In this document: one piece after another, positions 1-8,896 of the stretch
Numbering within the stretch: position 1 is the first letter of the stretch
How the letters are laid out: every line of letters starts with the position of its first letter
Source: Pseudobutyrivibrio xylanivorans DSM 14809
GTDB lineage: Bacteria; Bacillota; Clostridia; Lachnospirales; Lachnospiraceae
NCBI RefSeq assembly: GCF_900141825.1
Contig: NZ_FQYQ01000009.1
Span: forward strand, 1 to 64,000
Reading direction: 5' to 3'
Length of the DNA stretch: 64,000 nt
The notes under the pieces: model-generated
Database searches by the model: none
What the model saw: only the letters and a program-made list of their open reading frames with translations
Told to the model about the DNA's origin: nothing
Position numbers and translations under genes: made by a program

Positions 1-126
1 CTTATCCATTGCAAGAAGCCTTTTCACTGTGTTGCGTGAGATACCAAGGAGTTGAGCTGTAGCGCGTTTCGACTTCGTTTGCTTGTACACTTTCTGTACA
101 GCTGCCCAATCTTCCAAGTCTTTCAC
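1..126 (-). CDS. istA: IS21-family transposase IstA, N-terminal part (runs off left edge)
   Basis: The reverse strand from a GTG start at 126 encodes about 42 residues. They contain the segment DLEDWAAVQKVY followed by RATAQLLGISRNTVKRLL, which is the helix-turn-helix typical of the IS21 transposase IstA N-terminus. A GGAG ribosome site lies just upstream of the GTG. IstA binds the terminal repeats of its element and, with the ATPase IstB, carries out transposition. The rest of the gene lies outside the window, so whether the element is intact cannot be judged. Direct repeats at 195-317 fit the multiple terminal repeats of an IS21 end. Confidence 0.75.
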   Translation of the reverse strand, partial: MKDLEDWAAVQKVYKQTKSKRATAQLLGISRNTVKRLLAMDK

Positions 127-194
127 CTCTTTTTTCTCCTTTCCGTATATACGAATTGATATACGAAAAGTATTGTATTTTTCTTAAAGAGGGG

Positions 195-324
195 GGTCAA
201 TTCTAAGTATTAAATTTTCAAGGAACAACAATTATAATATATGACAACAGGATTTACTTGTTATATCTGGTGGCTCAATTCTGAGCGTAAATCCTGGGTC
301 AGTTTTAAGTGTAAATCAACACCA
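195..324. mobile_element. IS21-type terminal region with repeated transposase-binding motifs
   Basis: Three direct copies of a motif close to GGTCARTTYTRAGYGTAAAT occur at 195-215, 272-292 and 297-317; the last two are about 25 bp apart. An inverted GGATTTAC half copy lies at 249-256. Multiple direct repeats inside each end are characteristic of IS21 elements, whose ends read TG...CA. The outer end probably falls at one of the CA dinucleotides at 317-324. The target duplication cannot be checked because the other end is outside the window. Confidence 0.6.
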
Positions 325-381
325 ATGTTGGGCTTTGCAGTTTTTTCATAGTTATAAATTAAAATCAAAGAGCATAAGCAT

Positions 382-689
382 GGCTACACAACTGATGGCA
401 ACATCATCCAACCATTTGCATTCACAGGCTACCAGGAGGATGCCTTGGTGAAACGTTAAGAAGACATGGAAGTAAGTATTTAACATATTATGCGGTAAAT
501 GAAGGAATACCATTTGGGTTAGATACAATTGTAGCCACAGGTCAAAAATGGTGGGAGAACATAAAGGGTAATATAAATCAAAAGGAAGATAAAACAAAAG
601 AAGCTACTCAAAATGAAGATAAATATAAGCCTACAGAATTAATTAATGAAAGAATAATTTCTACGGAAAAAGAGGAATATGATGAGTAA
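382..689 (+). pseudogene. RHS-repeat protein remnant (frameshifted C-terminal scrap)
   Basis: One frame from 382 reads GYTTDGNIIQPFAFTGYQED, a strong match to the conserved RHS core near the FAFTGYQED motif, then hits a stop after DALVKR. A second frame, open from about 441 to a stop at 687-689, continues as GCLGETLRRHGSKYLTYYAVN and onward into a Lys/Glu-rich tail. No start codon or complete RHS core is present, so I read this as the frameshifted tail of a polymorphic-toxin-type RHS protein cut off on its left by the IS21 end. The assignment of the second frame to the same original gene is inference. Confidence 0.6.
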
Positions 690-703
690 AGGAGAGGTAG
701 AGC

Positions 704-1165
704 GTGAAGAGAATATACATAGTAACTTTGATTGAAGTATTAATTATTTTACTCGGAATAGGGATATATGTTTTTTATACAATTAAAAAGCATGGAAATA
801 TTCTTGGAAAAAATCCATTTGGAAGCTATGGAGAGAATTTCTTTAAGAATCATAGTTTGTTAGCAAATGCAATATGTCATTTTTTAATTTATGGATTATC
901 TTTGTTTATTCTGATTGAGTTATGCATTCCAGTAATAATGGATTTTCCAGCAGCAATGAACGATGAATACATGGAAACATCGGGTTATGTAGTTAGATGG
1001 GATATTACTCAAGAAAATACAAATAAATTAAGGCGTATTTCTATTATAGATGAGGAAAATGCGGAATTACATCTTAACGTTTATGGATATAGCTTACATA
1101 AAGACGAATATATAAAAGTTAGATATTTTAAACATTCAAAGTATGGAAAGGTTGTTTATGAATAA
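704..1165 (+). CDS. small membrane protein of unknown function
   Basis: The 153-residue product starts at a GTG preceded by AAGGAGAGG. It has two predicted membrane segments: about residues 5-27, and 55-80 (ANAICHFLIYGLSLFILIEL region). A soluble C-terminal half follows, with alternating charged and aromatic residues ending KYGKVVYE. I do not recognise a named family. It directly follows the RHS remnant by 14 bp and overlaps the next small membrane gene, so the pair may be immunity-type genes of the decayed toxin module, but nothing in the sequence proves that. A housekeeping-like role is less likely given the setting. Confidence 0.55.
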   Translation: MKRIYIVTLIEVLIILLGIGIYVFYTIKKHGNILGKNPFGSYGENFFKNHSLLANAICHFLIYGLSLFILIELCIPVIMDFPAAMNDEYMETSGYVVRWDITQENTNKLRRISIIDEENAELHLNVYGYSLHKDEYIKVRYFKHSKYGKVVYE

Positions 1166-1682
1166 TTTACTTCAAATATCCTTAATTGAGAAAGTTCAAT
1201 TAGCTGGTTTGGTTATGTTTGTAATAGAGTTAATAGCATTTCTAATAGACAATGCTTATTCGCAGGGATTAAGAGAGGTAGTAAGATTACGTCCTAGAAA
1301 AACATCAGCATTAATAGGAATGTTTATGTCTGTTTTTGCAATTTGGACATGCTATATCGTCGCTGATAGCTGTAAAAATGAGGTTGATGTATATATGCTA
1401 GCAGGGTTAGGTATATTTATAATTATTTTTGGTGCCTTTTTAGTATTAATACGGCTCAATAATTTTTATACATATGTACTGGAAGACGATAAAATTGTCA
1501 TCTATAAAATGTTTATTTTTAAAAGAGAAATCAGCTTAAAAGAAATTGATAAGATAGAACAAAAATCTGATGGTATAAAAATATATTTGAAGAATCAAAG
1601 GAAGATTTTTATAGACTATATGTTTGATAACCAAGAATCTTTAAAGAAAGAATTGCGTGGTAATGGAATTTACTTGTGTTAG
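1158..1682 (+). CDS. small membrane protein with PH-like C-terminal region, unknown function
   Basis: The reading frame opens at 1143, but the ATG at 1158 is preferred. It has GGAAAGG at the right distance and overlaps the upstream stop by 8 bp, a usual translational-coupling arrangement. The product (174 residues) has membrane segments near the N-terminus and around residues 50-68 and 75-100. A soluble tail follows, with a pattern of strands such as DKIVIYKMFIFKREISLKEI resembling bacterial PH-like membrane-associated domains. It is co-transcribed with the preceding gene. Function is unknown; immunity to an RHS-borne toxin is a contextual guess. Confidence 0.55.
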   Translation: MNNLLQISLIEKVQLAGLVMFVIELIAFLIDNAYSQGLREVVRLRPRKTSALIGMFMSVFAIWTCYIVADSCKNEVDVYMLAGLGIFIIIFGAFLVLIRLNNFYTYVLEDDKIVIYKMFIFKREISLKEIDKIEQKSDGIKIYLKNQRKIFIDYMFDNQESLKKELRGNGIYLC

Positions 1683-1877
1683 GTATGGTATGAATTCGAA
1701 ATTGGTAAGGACATAGCAAAAGGATTGTTTATCAGAAGTGTCTTTGGAATGATTTTGTTCAGTGTGCTTCTTGTTTGGGCAATTATTGACGGGGCACATC
1801 CTCTTGTAAGAGGTATATTCAGCTTTTTTTTACTTCTCAGTATTATGTTTATGCTATTAGCTAGACCTCATAAGTAA
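1683..1877 (+). pseudogene. fragment of a small membrane protein
   Basis: Directly after the TAG of the preceding gene, and in the same frame, the sequence stays open to a TAA at 1875-1877. It encodes a hydrophobic peptide, including GMILFSVLLVWAIIDGAHP and a second hydrophobic run before ARPHK. No ATG with a ribosome site starts it. A TTG right after AAAGGA (about 1721) is the only weak candidate. It is either a broken membrane gene or the detached 3' end of one; readthrough of the TAG is possible but unsupported. Confidence 0.4.
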
Positions 1878-1929
1878 GCGTTTTATACGTTCCAATCAAA
1901 CTTTATAGGAACATAAATATTAACATAAG

Positions 1930-1962
1930 CTGCAAAGCCAACTACGGTCTTTGCAGTTTTTT
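1930..1962 (+). terminator. intrinsic terminator before the type VII secretion genes
   Basis: CTGCAAAG at 1930-1937 pairs with CTTTGCAG at 1949-1956 and is followed by six T. The right arm, the T run and the following CATA (18 bp, 1949-1966) recur exactly at 333-350 without a left arm, right beside the IS21 end. Confidence 0.75.
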
Positions 1963-2025
1963 CATATCTTTGATTTATAATTGTTCCACAGATTGTGGAC
2001 AGCCTTATAACAAAGGATGGAAAAT

Positions 2026-5000
2026 ATGATTACACAGGATTTTAATTCGAATAATCAAAATAAGAAACAGGGGAAAGCATTGGAATACCCAGAATTCTTC
2101 TTAAAGGCCAGGGAGCTTTATGAGCTGCCGGATGATAAGATAGAGGTTCTTAATCCTGAGAATCCACCTCAGGAGCCAAAGAAGAATCTGTTGATGACGC
2201 TAACACCTGTTTTTTTGATGCTTATTCTTATGGTGTTTGTGCGAAGCCGCATGATGAGTGGCGGCATTATGTACGTGTTGTACTTTGCTGCATCTATGAT
2301 GATTGGTGCGGCTATGTCGGTGTGGACCTATATCGATAATGGCAAGGATTATAAGAAGAAGGTAGCAGAGCGCGAAGAAAAATACGGCGAATATATCAAC
2401 ACTAAGGTTGAGGAGATTAACAAGCTTAGAAAAGAAGAAAAAGATATTATTACCCGAAGGAATCCATCACTTGAAACTACAGTTGACAGGATTCTTAAGT
2501 TTTCTCCGGAGCTTTTTGAAAAGCGCAAGGAACACGAGGATTATCTTGATGTTCGTCTGGGCACTGGAAATGTAAAATCTCTTCTTCAGGTGGAATATCA
2601 CAAGCAGGAGTATGTTCATGTTTATGATGATTTGATTAATGTGCCAGAGCGCATCCATAACCAGTATGAATATATTCCGCAGATGCCAGTGGTACTTCCT
2701 CTTGGCAAGGTAAACGCTGTAGGCTTTGTTGGAAACAGAACAAAGCTTTATCACATCATGAAGAACCTGGTGCTTACAATTGCAGGTCAGGAATCTTTTA
2801 CAGATGTGAAGATGGTATTTCTTCTTGATGAGGTCTATGCGCCATACATGCAGTGGGTTCGCTGGCTGAAGAATACTTATGATGAGGAGACTGGCGCCAG
2901 AAATATCATGTATGATGATGAGACCAGCAAGCTTGTGCTGGGAAATATTTATGCAGAGATTTCAAAGCGTGAAGGCATGAAGCCAGAAGCTGTAAAAGAG
3001 CTTCCAGATTATATCGTATTTGCCTTCCGTTCGGAGCGTTTGTCGGAGCATCCAGTAAGTAAGTATTTTGATACTGCCAGAAAATATGGATTCACCTTTA
3101 TCTTCTTTGAGGAGACAGAGGCGCTGTTGCACAAGGCATGCGAAATCGGAGTTACACTCAGCGATAGCGATAACATAGGCTGGGTAAAGGATTTGAAGGA
3201 TGCCACAGAGGTTCAGGAGTTTACCTATCCTCATGTCAGCAAGGAAGTGGCAGAGCAGTGTGCCAGAAAGCTGGCTCCTGTATTTATTAAAGAGCCATCA
3301 CTGGAAAATGATCTGGTGAAGAGCATCACACTTTTCGAGCTTCTTGGAATAAGAAATATTTCTGAGCTTTCATTGGAAGAAAGATGGAGAAATTCCAGAA
3401 TCTACGAGACAATGGCTGCACCTCTTGGTCTAAAGAGTGGTGGAGATGTGGTATCCCTTGATATACATGAGAAGTTCCATGGACCACATGGTCTTGTTGC
3501 AGGTACTACAGGTTCTGGTAAATCAGAAATTCTCCAGAGCTACATCCTGTCACTTGCCACATTGTTCCATCCATACGAGGTGGGATTTATCATCATCGAT
3601 TTCAAGGGCGGTGGTATGGCAAACCAGTTTAAGGATCTGCCACATTTGAATGGTGCCATTACAAACATCGACGGCAAGCAGATAAATCGTTCACTGATGT
3701 CTATTAAGGCTGAGCTGATTAAGCGTCAGGAGCTTTTCGCCAAGTATGATGTAAATAAGATTGATGATTATATCAAGCTCTATAAGAACGGCACTACACC
3801 TACACCGCTTCCACATCTCATTGTTATCGTTGATGAGTTTGCGGAGCTGAAAAGTGAGCAGCCTGAGTTCATGAAGGAGCTTATTAGTGCTGCACGTATT
3901 GGTCGAAGTCTTGGTGTTCATTTGATTCTTGCCACACAGAAGCCAGCGGGTGTTGTAAATGACCAGATTTGGAGTAATTCAAAGTTCAAGCTGTGTTTGA
4001 AGGTACAGGATAAATCAGATAGTAACGAGGTACTGAAATCGCCACTTGCAGCGGAAATCAGAGAGCCAGGTCGAGCATATTTGCAGGTGGGCAATAACGA
4101 GATTTTCGAGCTGTTCCAGTCGGCATATAGTGGCGCGTACATTTCAGATGCCAACGTGAGAGCAGTGAAGAAGTTTGAGATTTCTTCAATGGATTTGGCT
4201 GGACGCAGGAAAGTGCTGTTTGCCCAGAAGCCTCAGAAGAACGACAATACAGTTACAGAGCTTGATGCTATTGTTGAGTATATAGATCAGTATTGTAAGA
4301 AGGCTGGAATTAATAAGCTTCAGGAGATATGCCTACCTCCACTGGGGGATGTAATCCCATATCCTGAGAAGCTTGCAAAAGAGGGTACGGATATTGTTGT
4401 GCCTGTAGGTATTTACGATGATCCATCCCGTCAGGCACAAAGAGAGCTTCAGGTAAACTTTACCCAGAACCATGTATTTATTCTTGGCTCATCACTTTCT
4501 GGAAAGACTTATCTTGTTCAAAACATGATTTATGGTCTTACCCAGAAATACACACCAGAAGAGGTAAATATCTACATCCTTGATTTTGCTTCAATGGTTA
4601 TGAAGGCATTTGAGCAGCTGAAGCATGTGGGCTCAGTTATCAGTCTGGCAGATGAGGATAAGCTGAAGCATTTCCTTGATATGATTCAAAAGAAGATTGA
4701 TGAGCGAAGAGAGATTCTTGCCAACGCAGGTCTTAGCTCATTTGGAGCATACAGGGATGCTGGAAACACTGATATTCCGCAGATTGTAATCTTCCTTGAA
4801 AACTACACAGCCTTTAAGGATGTTTATGCTAATTACGAGAGTCAGTTTATAAAGATTTGTAGAGATGGTGTGGCACTTGGTATCTCTATCGTAATTACGA
4901 ATCAGCAGATGAGCGGAATTGGCTACAGGCTCATTACAAACTTCTCTACGAAGATTGCAATGAACTGTAACGACCGTTCACAGTATTCGATGCTTATCGA

Positions 5001-5934
5001 CAAGTGCAGAACTCAGCCAGATGAAATGCCAGGCCGCGGTCTTATCACAATCGATAATGAGGTTATGGAATTCCAGACCTATCTTGCATTCTCTATGGGC
5101 AAGGAGGTTGAGCGAATTTCAAAGATTAAGGAATATATTGAGAGCGTCAACAGCAAATACGTTACCACCACTGTTGAGCAGGTGGATTATGTTCCGAATG
5201 TATTGAATGACGAATATCTCATTACCCGATTCGGCAGTGCCAAGATGACGGATTACAAGATGTTAGTAGGCTTGGGCTATGCCAAGGCAAATCCTGAGTA
5301 CAACGATTTGCTTAAGAAGCCGCTACTTGCCATCCTTGGCAGGGATGACTTGGGACGCAGTGATTTTATCCGTTACACCATGGATAAATTCGGAGACAGT
5401 GTAGGCGATTTCCCTGTGGAGCTTACAGTTATTGATGATGAGAAGGGTAGCCTTTCATATTGTAAGGATAATCCAGCATTGAAACATTATACTGAGGATC
5501 AGATGGAGATAATCGATGTCATCGAGGATGCTTATAACATCGCCAAGGGTCGCTTCAACAAGAAGATGACAGGCGAATCTATTTCCGGCGAGCCTCTTCA
5601 GGTTATTGTGCTTGCCAGCCCTCAGATTCCAGATGTGCTGAAGGAAAGCGGCGAAGTATATGAAAAGTTCAAGAGTCTGATTACCAAGTATGCAAACTGC
5701 AGAGTTTCAATCATCTTTACAAACATTGAAAATGTTACGTTGACCGCACTATCAAACCCAGTCTTAATCGTAATTCGAAATTGCATGAATGTGCTTTGCT
5801 TCGAGGATATGGCTGATATTAAGTTCGTTGATATCAATATTAATATCAAGCGTCAGGTTAAAAAGGCTAATGCCAAGGGTGATGCATTCTTTATCAGCGA
5901 TGGAAAGATTATGAGAGTCAAGACGGTGGAATAG
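2026..5934 (+). CDS. essC: type VII secretion ATPase EssC/YukBA-like, lacking FHA domains
   Basis: This membrane-bound FtsK/SpoIIIE ATPase would drive export through a Firmicutes type VII (ESX/Yuk) system. An ATG at 2017 is in frame, but the ATG at 2026 has AAAGGATGG at proper spacing, giving about 1302 residues. Numbering from 2017: two membrane segments lie near residues 57-102, followed by a charged coiled region. The first ATPase domain has Walker A GTTGSGKS (about 496) and Walker B LIVIVDEF (about 602). The second has GSSLSGKT (about 824). The third carries a degenerate P-loop, GRDDLGRS (about 1107). Canonical EssC proteins begin with two FHA domains; here the membrane segments start after only about 55 residues, so FHA is absent. 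It lies 11 bp before a YukD-like gene. No EsxA, EssB or EsaA gene is in the window. Confidence 0.9.
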   Translation: MITQDFNSNNQNKKQGKALEYPEFFLKARELYELPDDKIEVLNPENPPQEPKKNLLMTLTPVFLMLILMVFVRSRMMSGGIMYVLYFAASMMIGAAMSVWTYIDNGKDYKKKVAEREEKYGEYINTKVEEINKLRKEEKDIITRRNPSLETTVDRILKFSPELFEKRKEHEDYLDVRLGTGNVKSLLQVEYHKQEYVHVYDDLINVPERIHNQYEYIPQMPVVLPLGKVNAVGFVGNRTKLYHIMKNLVLTIAGQESFTDVKMVFLLDEVYAPYMQWVRWLKNTYDEETGARNIMYDDETSKLVLGNIYAEISKREGMKPEAVKELPDYIVFAFRSERLSEHPVSKYFDTARKYGFTFIFFEETEALLHKACEIGVTLSDSDNIGWVKDLKDATEVQEFTYPHVSKEVAEQCARKLAPVFIKEPSLENDLVKSITLFELLGIRNISELSLEERWRNSRIYETMAAPLGLKSGGDVVSLDIHEKFHGPHGLVAGTTGSGKSEILQSYILSLATLFHPYEVGFIIIDFKGGGMANQFKDLPHLNGAITNIDGKQINRSLMSIKAELIKRQELFAKYDVNKIDDYIKLYKNGTTPTPLPHLIVIVDEFAELKSEQPEFMKELISAARIGRSLGVHLILATQKPAGVVNDQIWSNSKFKLCLKVQDKSDSNEVLKSPLAAEIREPGRAYLQVGNNEIFELFQSAYSGAYISDANVRAVKKFEISSMDLAGRRKVLFAQKPQKNDNTVTELDAIVEYIDQYCKKAGINKLQEICLPPLGDVIPYPEKLAKEGTDIVVPVGIYDDPSRQAQRELQVNFTQNHVFILGSSLSGKTYLVQNMIYGLTQKYTPEEVNIYILDFASMVMKAFEQLKHVGSVISLADEDKLKHFLDMIQKKIDERREILANAGLSSFGAYRDAGNTDIPQIVIFLENYTAFKDVYANYESQFIKICRDGVALGISIVITNQQMSGIGYRLITNFSTKIAMNCNDRSQYSMLIDKCRTQPDEMPGRGLITIDNEVMEFQTYLAFSMGKEVERISKIKEYIESVNSKYVTTTVEQVDYVPNVLNDEYLITRFGSAKMTDYKMLVGLGYAKANPEYNDLLKKPLLAILGRDDLGRSDFIRYTMDKFGDSVGDFPVELTVIDDEKGSLSYCKDNPALKHYTEDQMEIIDVIEDAYNIAKGRFNKKMTGESISGEPLQVIVLASPQIPDVLKESGEVYEKFKSLITKYANCRVSIIFTNIENVTLTALSNPVLIVIRNCMNVLCFEDMADIKFVDININIKRQVKKANAKGDAFFISDGKIMRVKTVE

Positions 5935-5945
5935 GAGATGGGCTT

Positions 5946-6191
5946 ATGAAGGATAAGATGATAATTGAATTTTGCTGGGGTGACAGCAGGCAGGATATCG
6001 AGGTGCCAAGATCCCTTACCTGTGATGAGTTAATCTATTCTCTGAATGAGGGCATCGGACTTGGACTTGATGTGAATAATCCAGACAGCTTTTCATTCAG
6101 CTGTGACATAGCCAAAGGTGAGATTAGAGGTGAGAAATCACTGGAGGATGTCGGGCTTATGGATGGCGCTGTAGTGAGACTGGTGGAATAA
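5946..6191 (+). CDS. yukD: YukD/EsaB-like ubiquitin-fold protein
   Basis: The 81-residue acidic protein begins MIIEFCWGDSRQDIEVPRSL after a short lead. It contains the pattern of a ubiquitin-like fold: an early strand pair, a helix around TCDELIYSLNEGIGLG, and a terminal MDGAVVRLVE strand. YukD/EsaB proteins are small conserved partners of type VII secretion loci. The gene follows essC by 11 bp with an AGGAGATGG ribosome site, and a strong terminator ends the unit. The assignment rests on size, fold pattern and position rather than a diagnostic motif. Confidence 0.75.
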   Translation: MKDKMIIEFCWGDSRQDIEVPRSLTCDELIYSLNEGIGLGLDVNNPDSFSFSCDIAKGEIRGEKSLEDVGLMDGAVVRLVE

Positions 6192-6201
6192 CAAATAAGA
6201 A

Positions 6202-6235
6202 GGGAACCTCCCGTATGAGAGGTTCCCATTTTTTA
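6202..6235. terminator. terminator between yukD and the convergent xylanase gene
   Basis: GGGAACCTC (6202-6210) pairs perfectly with GAGGTTCCC (6219-6227) and is followed by a T-rich run. It sits between convergent genes. Confidence 0.85.
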
Positions 6236-6266
6236 CGTGGTTATAAACTTATAATCATTCAATCCA

Positions 6267-8606
6267 TTATTTTACATTTGACCAGATTTTGTATTCTACG
6301 TTAGGATTTACACCCTTCATTTCGAATAACTCACTTACAGTTACGAATGTGTAACCCTGGTTCTTAAGACCTTCGATGATCTGTGGAAGAGCTGATACAG
6401 TCTGGCTGTTGCCCTGGAAGTCGTGAAGGAGAATAATGTCACCATCCTTAGCTGAGCTAAGAACAGAGTTTACTCTCTGAGAAGCTGATGTGCTTGACTC
6501 CCAGTCGTTGTGCATACTTCCCTGAATGAAAGGAAGGTCGATGTTCTGGTACATTGTGTTGTTTACAGAAATGTAAGGTGGTCTGAAGAACTTCACGTCA
6601 ACACCAGCTGTGTTCTTAATAGCAGAAGCTGTCCAGTCAATCTGGTTTCTAATCTGTGAAGCATTCATTTTTGTCATGTCCTCATGTGTGTATGAGTGGC
6701 AAGCAAGCTCACAACCCATCTTTACCTGTCTCTGTACGATAGAAGCTGTGTTAGAGTTTACGTTCTGTCCAATAAGGAAGAATGTAGCCTTAACATTGTA
6801 CTTCTCGAGAATATCAAGTACCTGGCTTGTTGTGCTTGAAGGACCATCGTCAAATGTAAGAGCAATAAGCTTCTGGTTCTGTGTGTTTGTACCTGAGTTA
6901 TTGCCTGTGTTAGAAGAGCTTCCAGCACCAGCGCCTGCTCCGGCACCAGCTGCACCTGCTCCACTAATTGTTAAGTAATCAAGGTAAGCATCCCACTGAC
7001 CATCATCAGCTGTAACAACAAGCTCGATTGTCTGATTGCCTGTGCCGTGACTTACGTTTTTGATTGTGTACTCTGCAGGATAAGAATCTCCATAGTAGAA
7101 GGTTCCCTTGTTCTGGCCACCAATCTTCAAATCAACGCGAGCCATCTTGTTATTGTTAGAGCATCCGCGAAGTGTGAAATCGTGTGTGCCTGAAGCAAAG
7201 TACTGTGTATATTTAACTGCGTCATTATTAGCATAGAGGGCTACTCCGTTGAAAGGAGAAGAGATGTTGCCAGTGTACTGGCCACTCTTTGTCATCTTTT
7301 CGCATTCAATCTTTGTAGAGCCTGAAGTCTCTGTAGAAGCACCTGTGTTTCCAGACTGCTGCTCTGTAGAGCCTGTGTTACCTGTCTGGCTGCCAGTGTT
7401 TCCTGTGTTTCCAGTGTTGCCGCCCTGTGAAGAAGAGCCGCTGCCTGATTTACCTTCAGAGCTGATACCGCCAATTCCGAGCCAGTCAAGATAAGCATCC
7501 CACTGACCATCATCAGCTGTAACTACAAGCTCAACTGTCTGATTGCCTGTGCCATGGCTAACGTTTTTGATTGTGTACTCTGCAGGGTTAGCATCGCCAA
7601 AATAGAATGTACCCTTATTCTGACCGCCAATCTTAAGATCTACACGAGCCATGTTGTCATTGTTTGAGCAACCGCGAAGTGTGAAATCATGAGTTCCCTT
7701 TGTAAAGTTCTGTGTGAACTTAACTGTGTCGTTGTTTCCATAGAGAGCTACGCCGCTGAAAGGAGAAGAGATACCGCCAGTATACTGGCCACCCTTTGTC
7801 ATGGTTTCGCACTGAATCTTGTCAGCATCTGCTACTGTTACAAGATTGTTACCAGCGTTTTCATTTCCAGTGTTTCCACCCTGGTTTCCGCCCTGGTTGC
7901 CAGAACTGCTAGAAGAACCACCGATTGTCATGTTGTTCTTATAAACGCTGGCAGAACCGCTACTCTGATATCCCTCGATATTTAATGCGGCTTCATAAAG
8001 TTTACCGCATCTCATACCCATTCTTTCCCAAGCCTTAAAGTGCTCAGAAACGCTAATTGTACCGCTAGTTCTCTTAGAGGTACGAACGCTAAAGTACTGT
8101 TTAAATGTTGTGTCACCCTGAATAGAAGGTGCATTGTATCTTGTGGTTTCATAGACATCATATGTGCCACCATCTACCTGGATCTGACCCTTTGGTGTTC
8201 CTCCTGGTGGACGCCATGTTCCCCAGCTGTCTACGATGTAATACTCAACAAGCGGATCTACGGTCCAGCCATAGACGCAAAGATAAGAATTACCGTTAGG
8301 TCTGTAGTCACAGCCGTAATCAAAGGTAATATTTCCTATCTGCTGATAAGTCTGTGTACTATCGAATTTCTTACCTTTACGGAAAAGAGCATTGTTGATG
8401 TTGCTCCATGAACAATCGAACGTTCCCCCAGCGTTCAATGTCATGCTAGTGTTTCCGGTATCTTTCCATAACTCGTAGTCGTAACCATCCTGGTTACCTG
8501 TCTTATTGTTGTAGATTGTATCAGCTGCTTTTACTGTCATGGATGGAACCAAGAGTGTAGCAGACATAACAATCGCCAACAACGCCGCTGTTAATTTGTT
8601 TTTCAC
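6267..8606 (-). CDS. secreted GH11 xylanase with two CBM36/CBM6-like modules and a CE4 deacetylase
   Basis: This is a multidomain enzyme for xylan breakdown outside the cell. The frame opens at a GTG at 8621, but AGGAGG sits inside that stretch and points to the GTG at 8606 ([10 protein letters not shown]), giving 779 residues. Numbering from 8621: signal peptide 6-32; GH11 xylanase 34-236 with candidate catalytic Glu126 ([10 protein letters not shown]) and Glu216 (IEGYQSSG); Ser/Gly/Asn linker; first carbohydrate module 268-385; second 438-553 (both end in [11 protein letters not shown], as in calcium-dependent CBM36); Gly/Ala linker; CE4 domain 584-770 with TFDDGP, HSYTH, RPPY and LLHD. CE4 domains attached to xylanases usually remove acetyl groups from xylan. 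The gene stands alone, with terminators downstream. Confidence 0.93.
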   Translation of the reverse strand: MKNKLTAALLAIVMSATLLVPSMTVKAADTIYNNKTGNQDGYDYELWKDTGNTSMTLNAGGTFDCSWSNINNALFRKGKKFDSTQTYQQIGNITFDYGCDYRPNGNSYLCVYGWTVDPLVEYYIVDSWGTWRPPGGTPKGQIQVDGGTYDVYETTRYNAPSIQGDTTFKQYFSVRTSKRTSGTISVSEHFKAWERMGMRCGKLYEAALNIEGYQSSGSASVYKNNMTIGGSSSSSGNQGGNQGGNTGNENAGNNLVTVADADKIQCETMTKGGQYTGGISSPFSGVALYGNNDTVKFTQNFTKGTHDFTLRGCSNNDNMARVDLKIGGQNKGTFYFGDANPAEYTIKNVSHGTGNQTVELVVTADDGQWDAYLDWLGIGGISSEGKSGSGSSSQGGNTGNTGNTGSQTGNTGSTEQQSGNTGASTETSGSTKIECEKMTKSGQYTGNISSPFNGVALYANNDAVKYTQYFASGTHDFTLRGCSNNNKMARVDLKIGGQNKGTFYYGDSYPAEYTIKNVSHGTGNQTIELVVTADDGQWDAYLDYLTISGAGAAGAGAGAGAGSSSNTGNNSGTNTQNQKLIALTFDDGPSSTTSQVLDILEKYNVKATFFLIGQNVNSNTASIVQRQVKMGCELACHSYTHEDMTKMNASQIRNQIDWTASAIKNTAGVDVKFFRPPYISVNNTMYQNIDLPFIQGSMHNDWESSTSASQRVNSVLSSAKDGDIILLHDFQGNSQTVSALPQIIEGLKNQGYTFVTVSELFEMKGVNPNVEYKIWSNVK

Positions 8607-8826
8607 TAATAACCTCCTCACTTTTTCATATACATTAATATGTTATAACCACATAAATATTGTAATTGTGGAATAAAAGGGTAAAAACAGGACAAATTAT
8701 ATATTTAACCGGAAAAATTATATAAATATTTCGAAGAAGTTACGACAATATTACGTCTGCATAAAATAGTTTAGGAAAAACTAAAGAATAATCAGAATTA
8801 TTTATGCAAAATTAAATCACATTTAT

Positions 8827-8857
8827 ACTTTAACTCGCTAAAGTGATATGCTACAAT
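8827..8857 (+). promoter_or_regulatory. promoter with palindromic operator upstream of the ABC transporter
   Basis: The 18-mer ACTTTAACTCGCTAAAGT (8827-8844) has 6-bp inverted arms. A -35 TTTAAC at 8829-8834 lies inside it, and a -10 TACAAT at 8852-8857 follows after exactly 17 bp. The same palindrome with the same promoter geometry precedes the aspartate kinase gene at 11729. A repressor bound here would block the -35 box. Confidence 0.65.
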
Positions 8858-8896
8858 ATTGCTATTAGTCGAACGCAGTATTGAGGAGGACAACTT

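Noticed and set aside
7249-8411. Plus-strand ORFs opposite the xylanase gene
   Set aside because: Shadows of the repetitive linker and carbohydrate modules on the minus strand.
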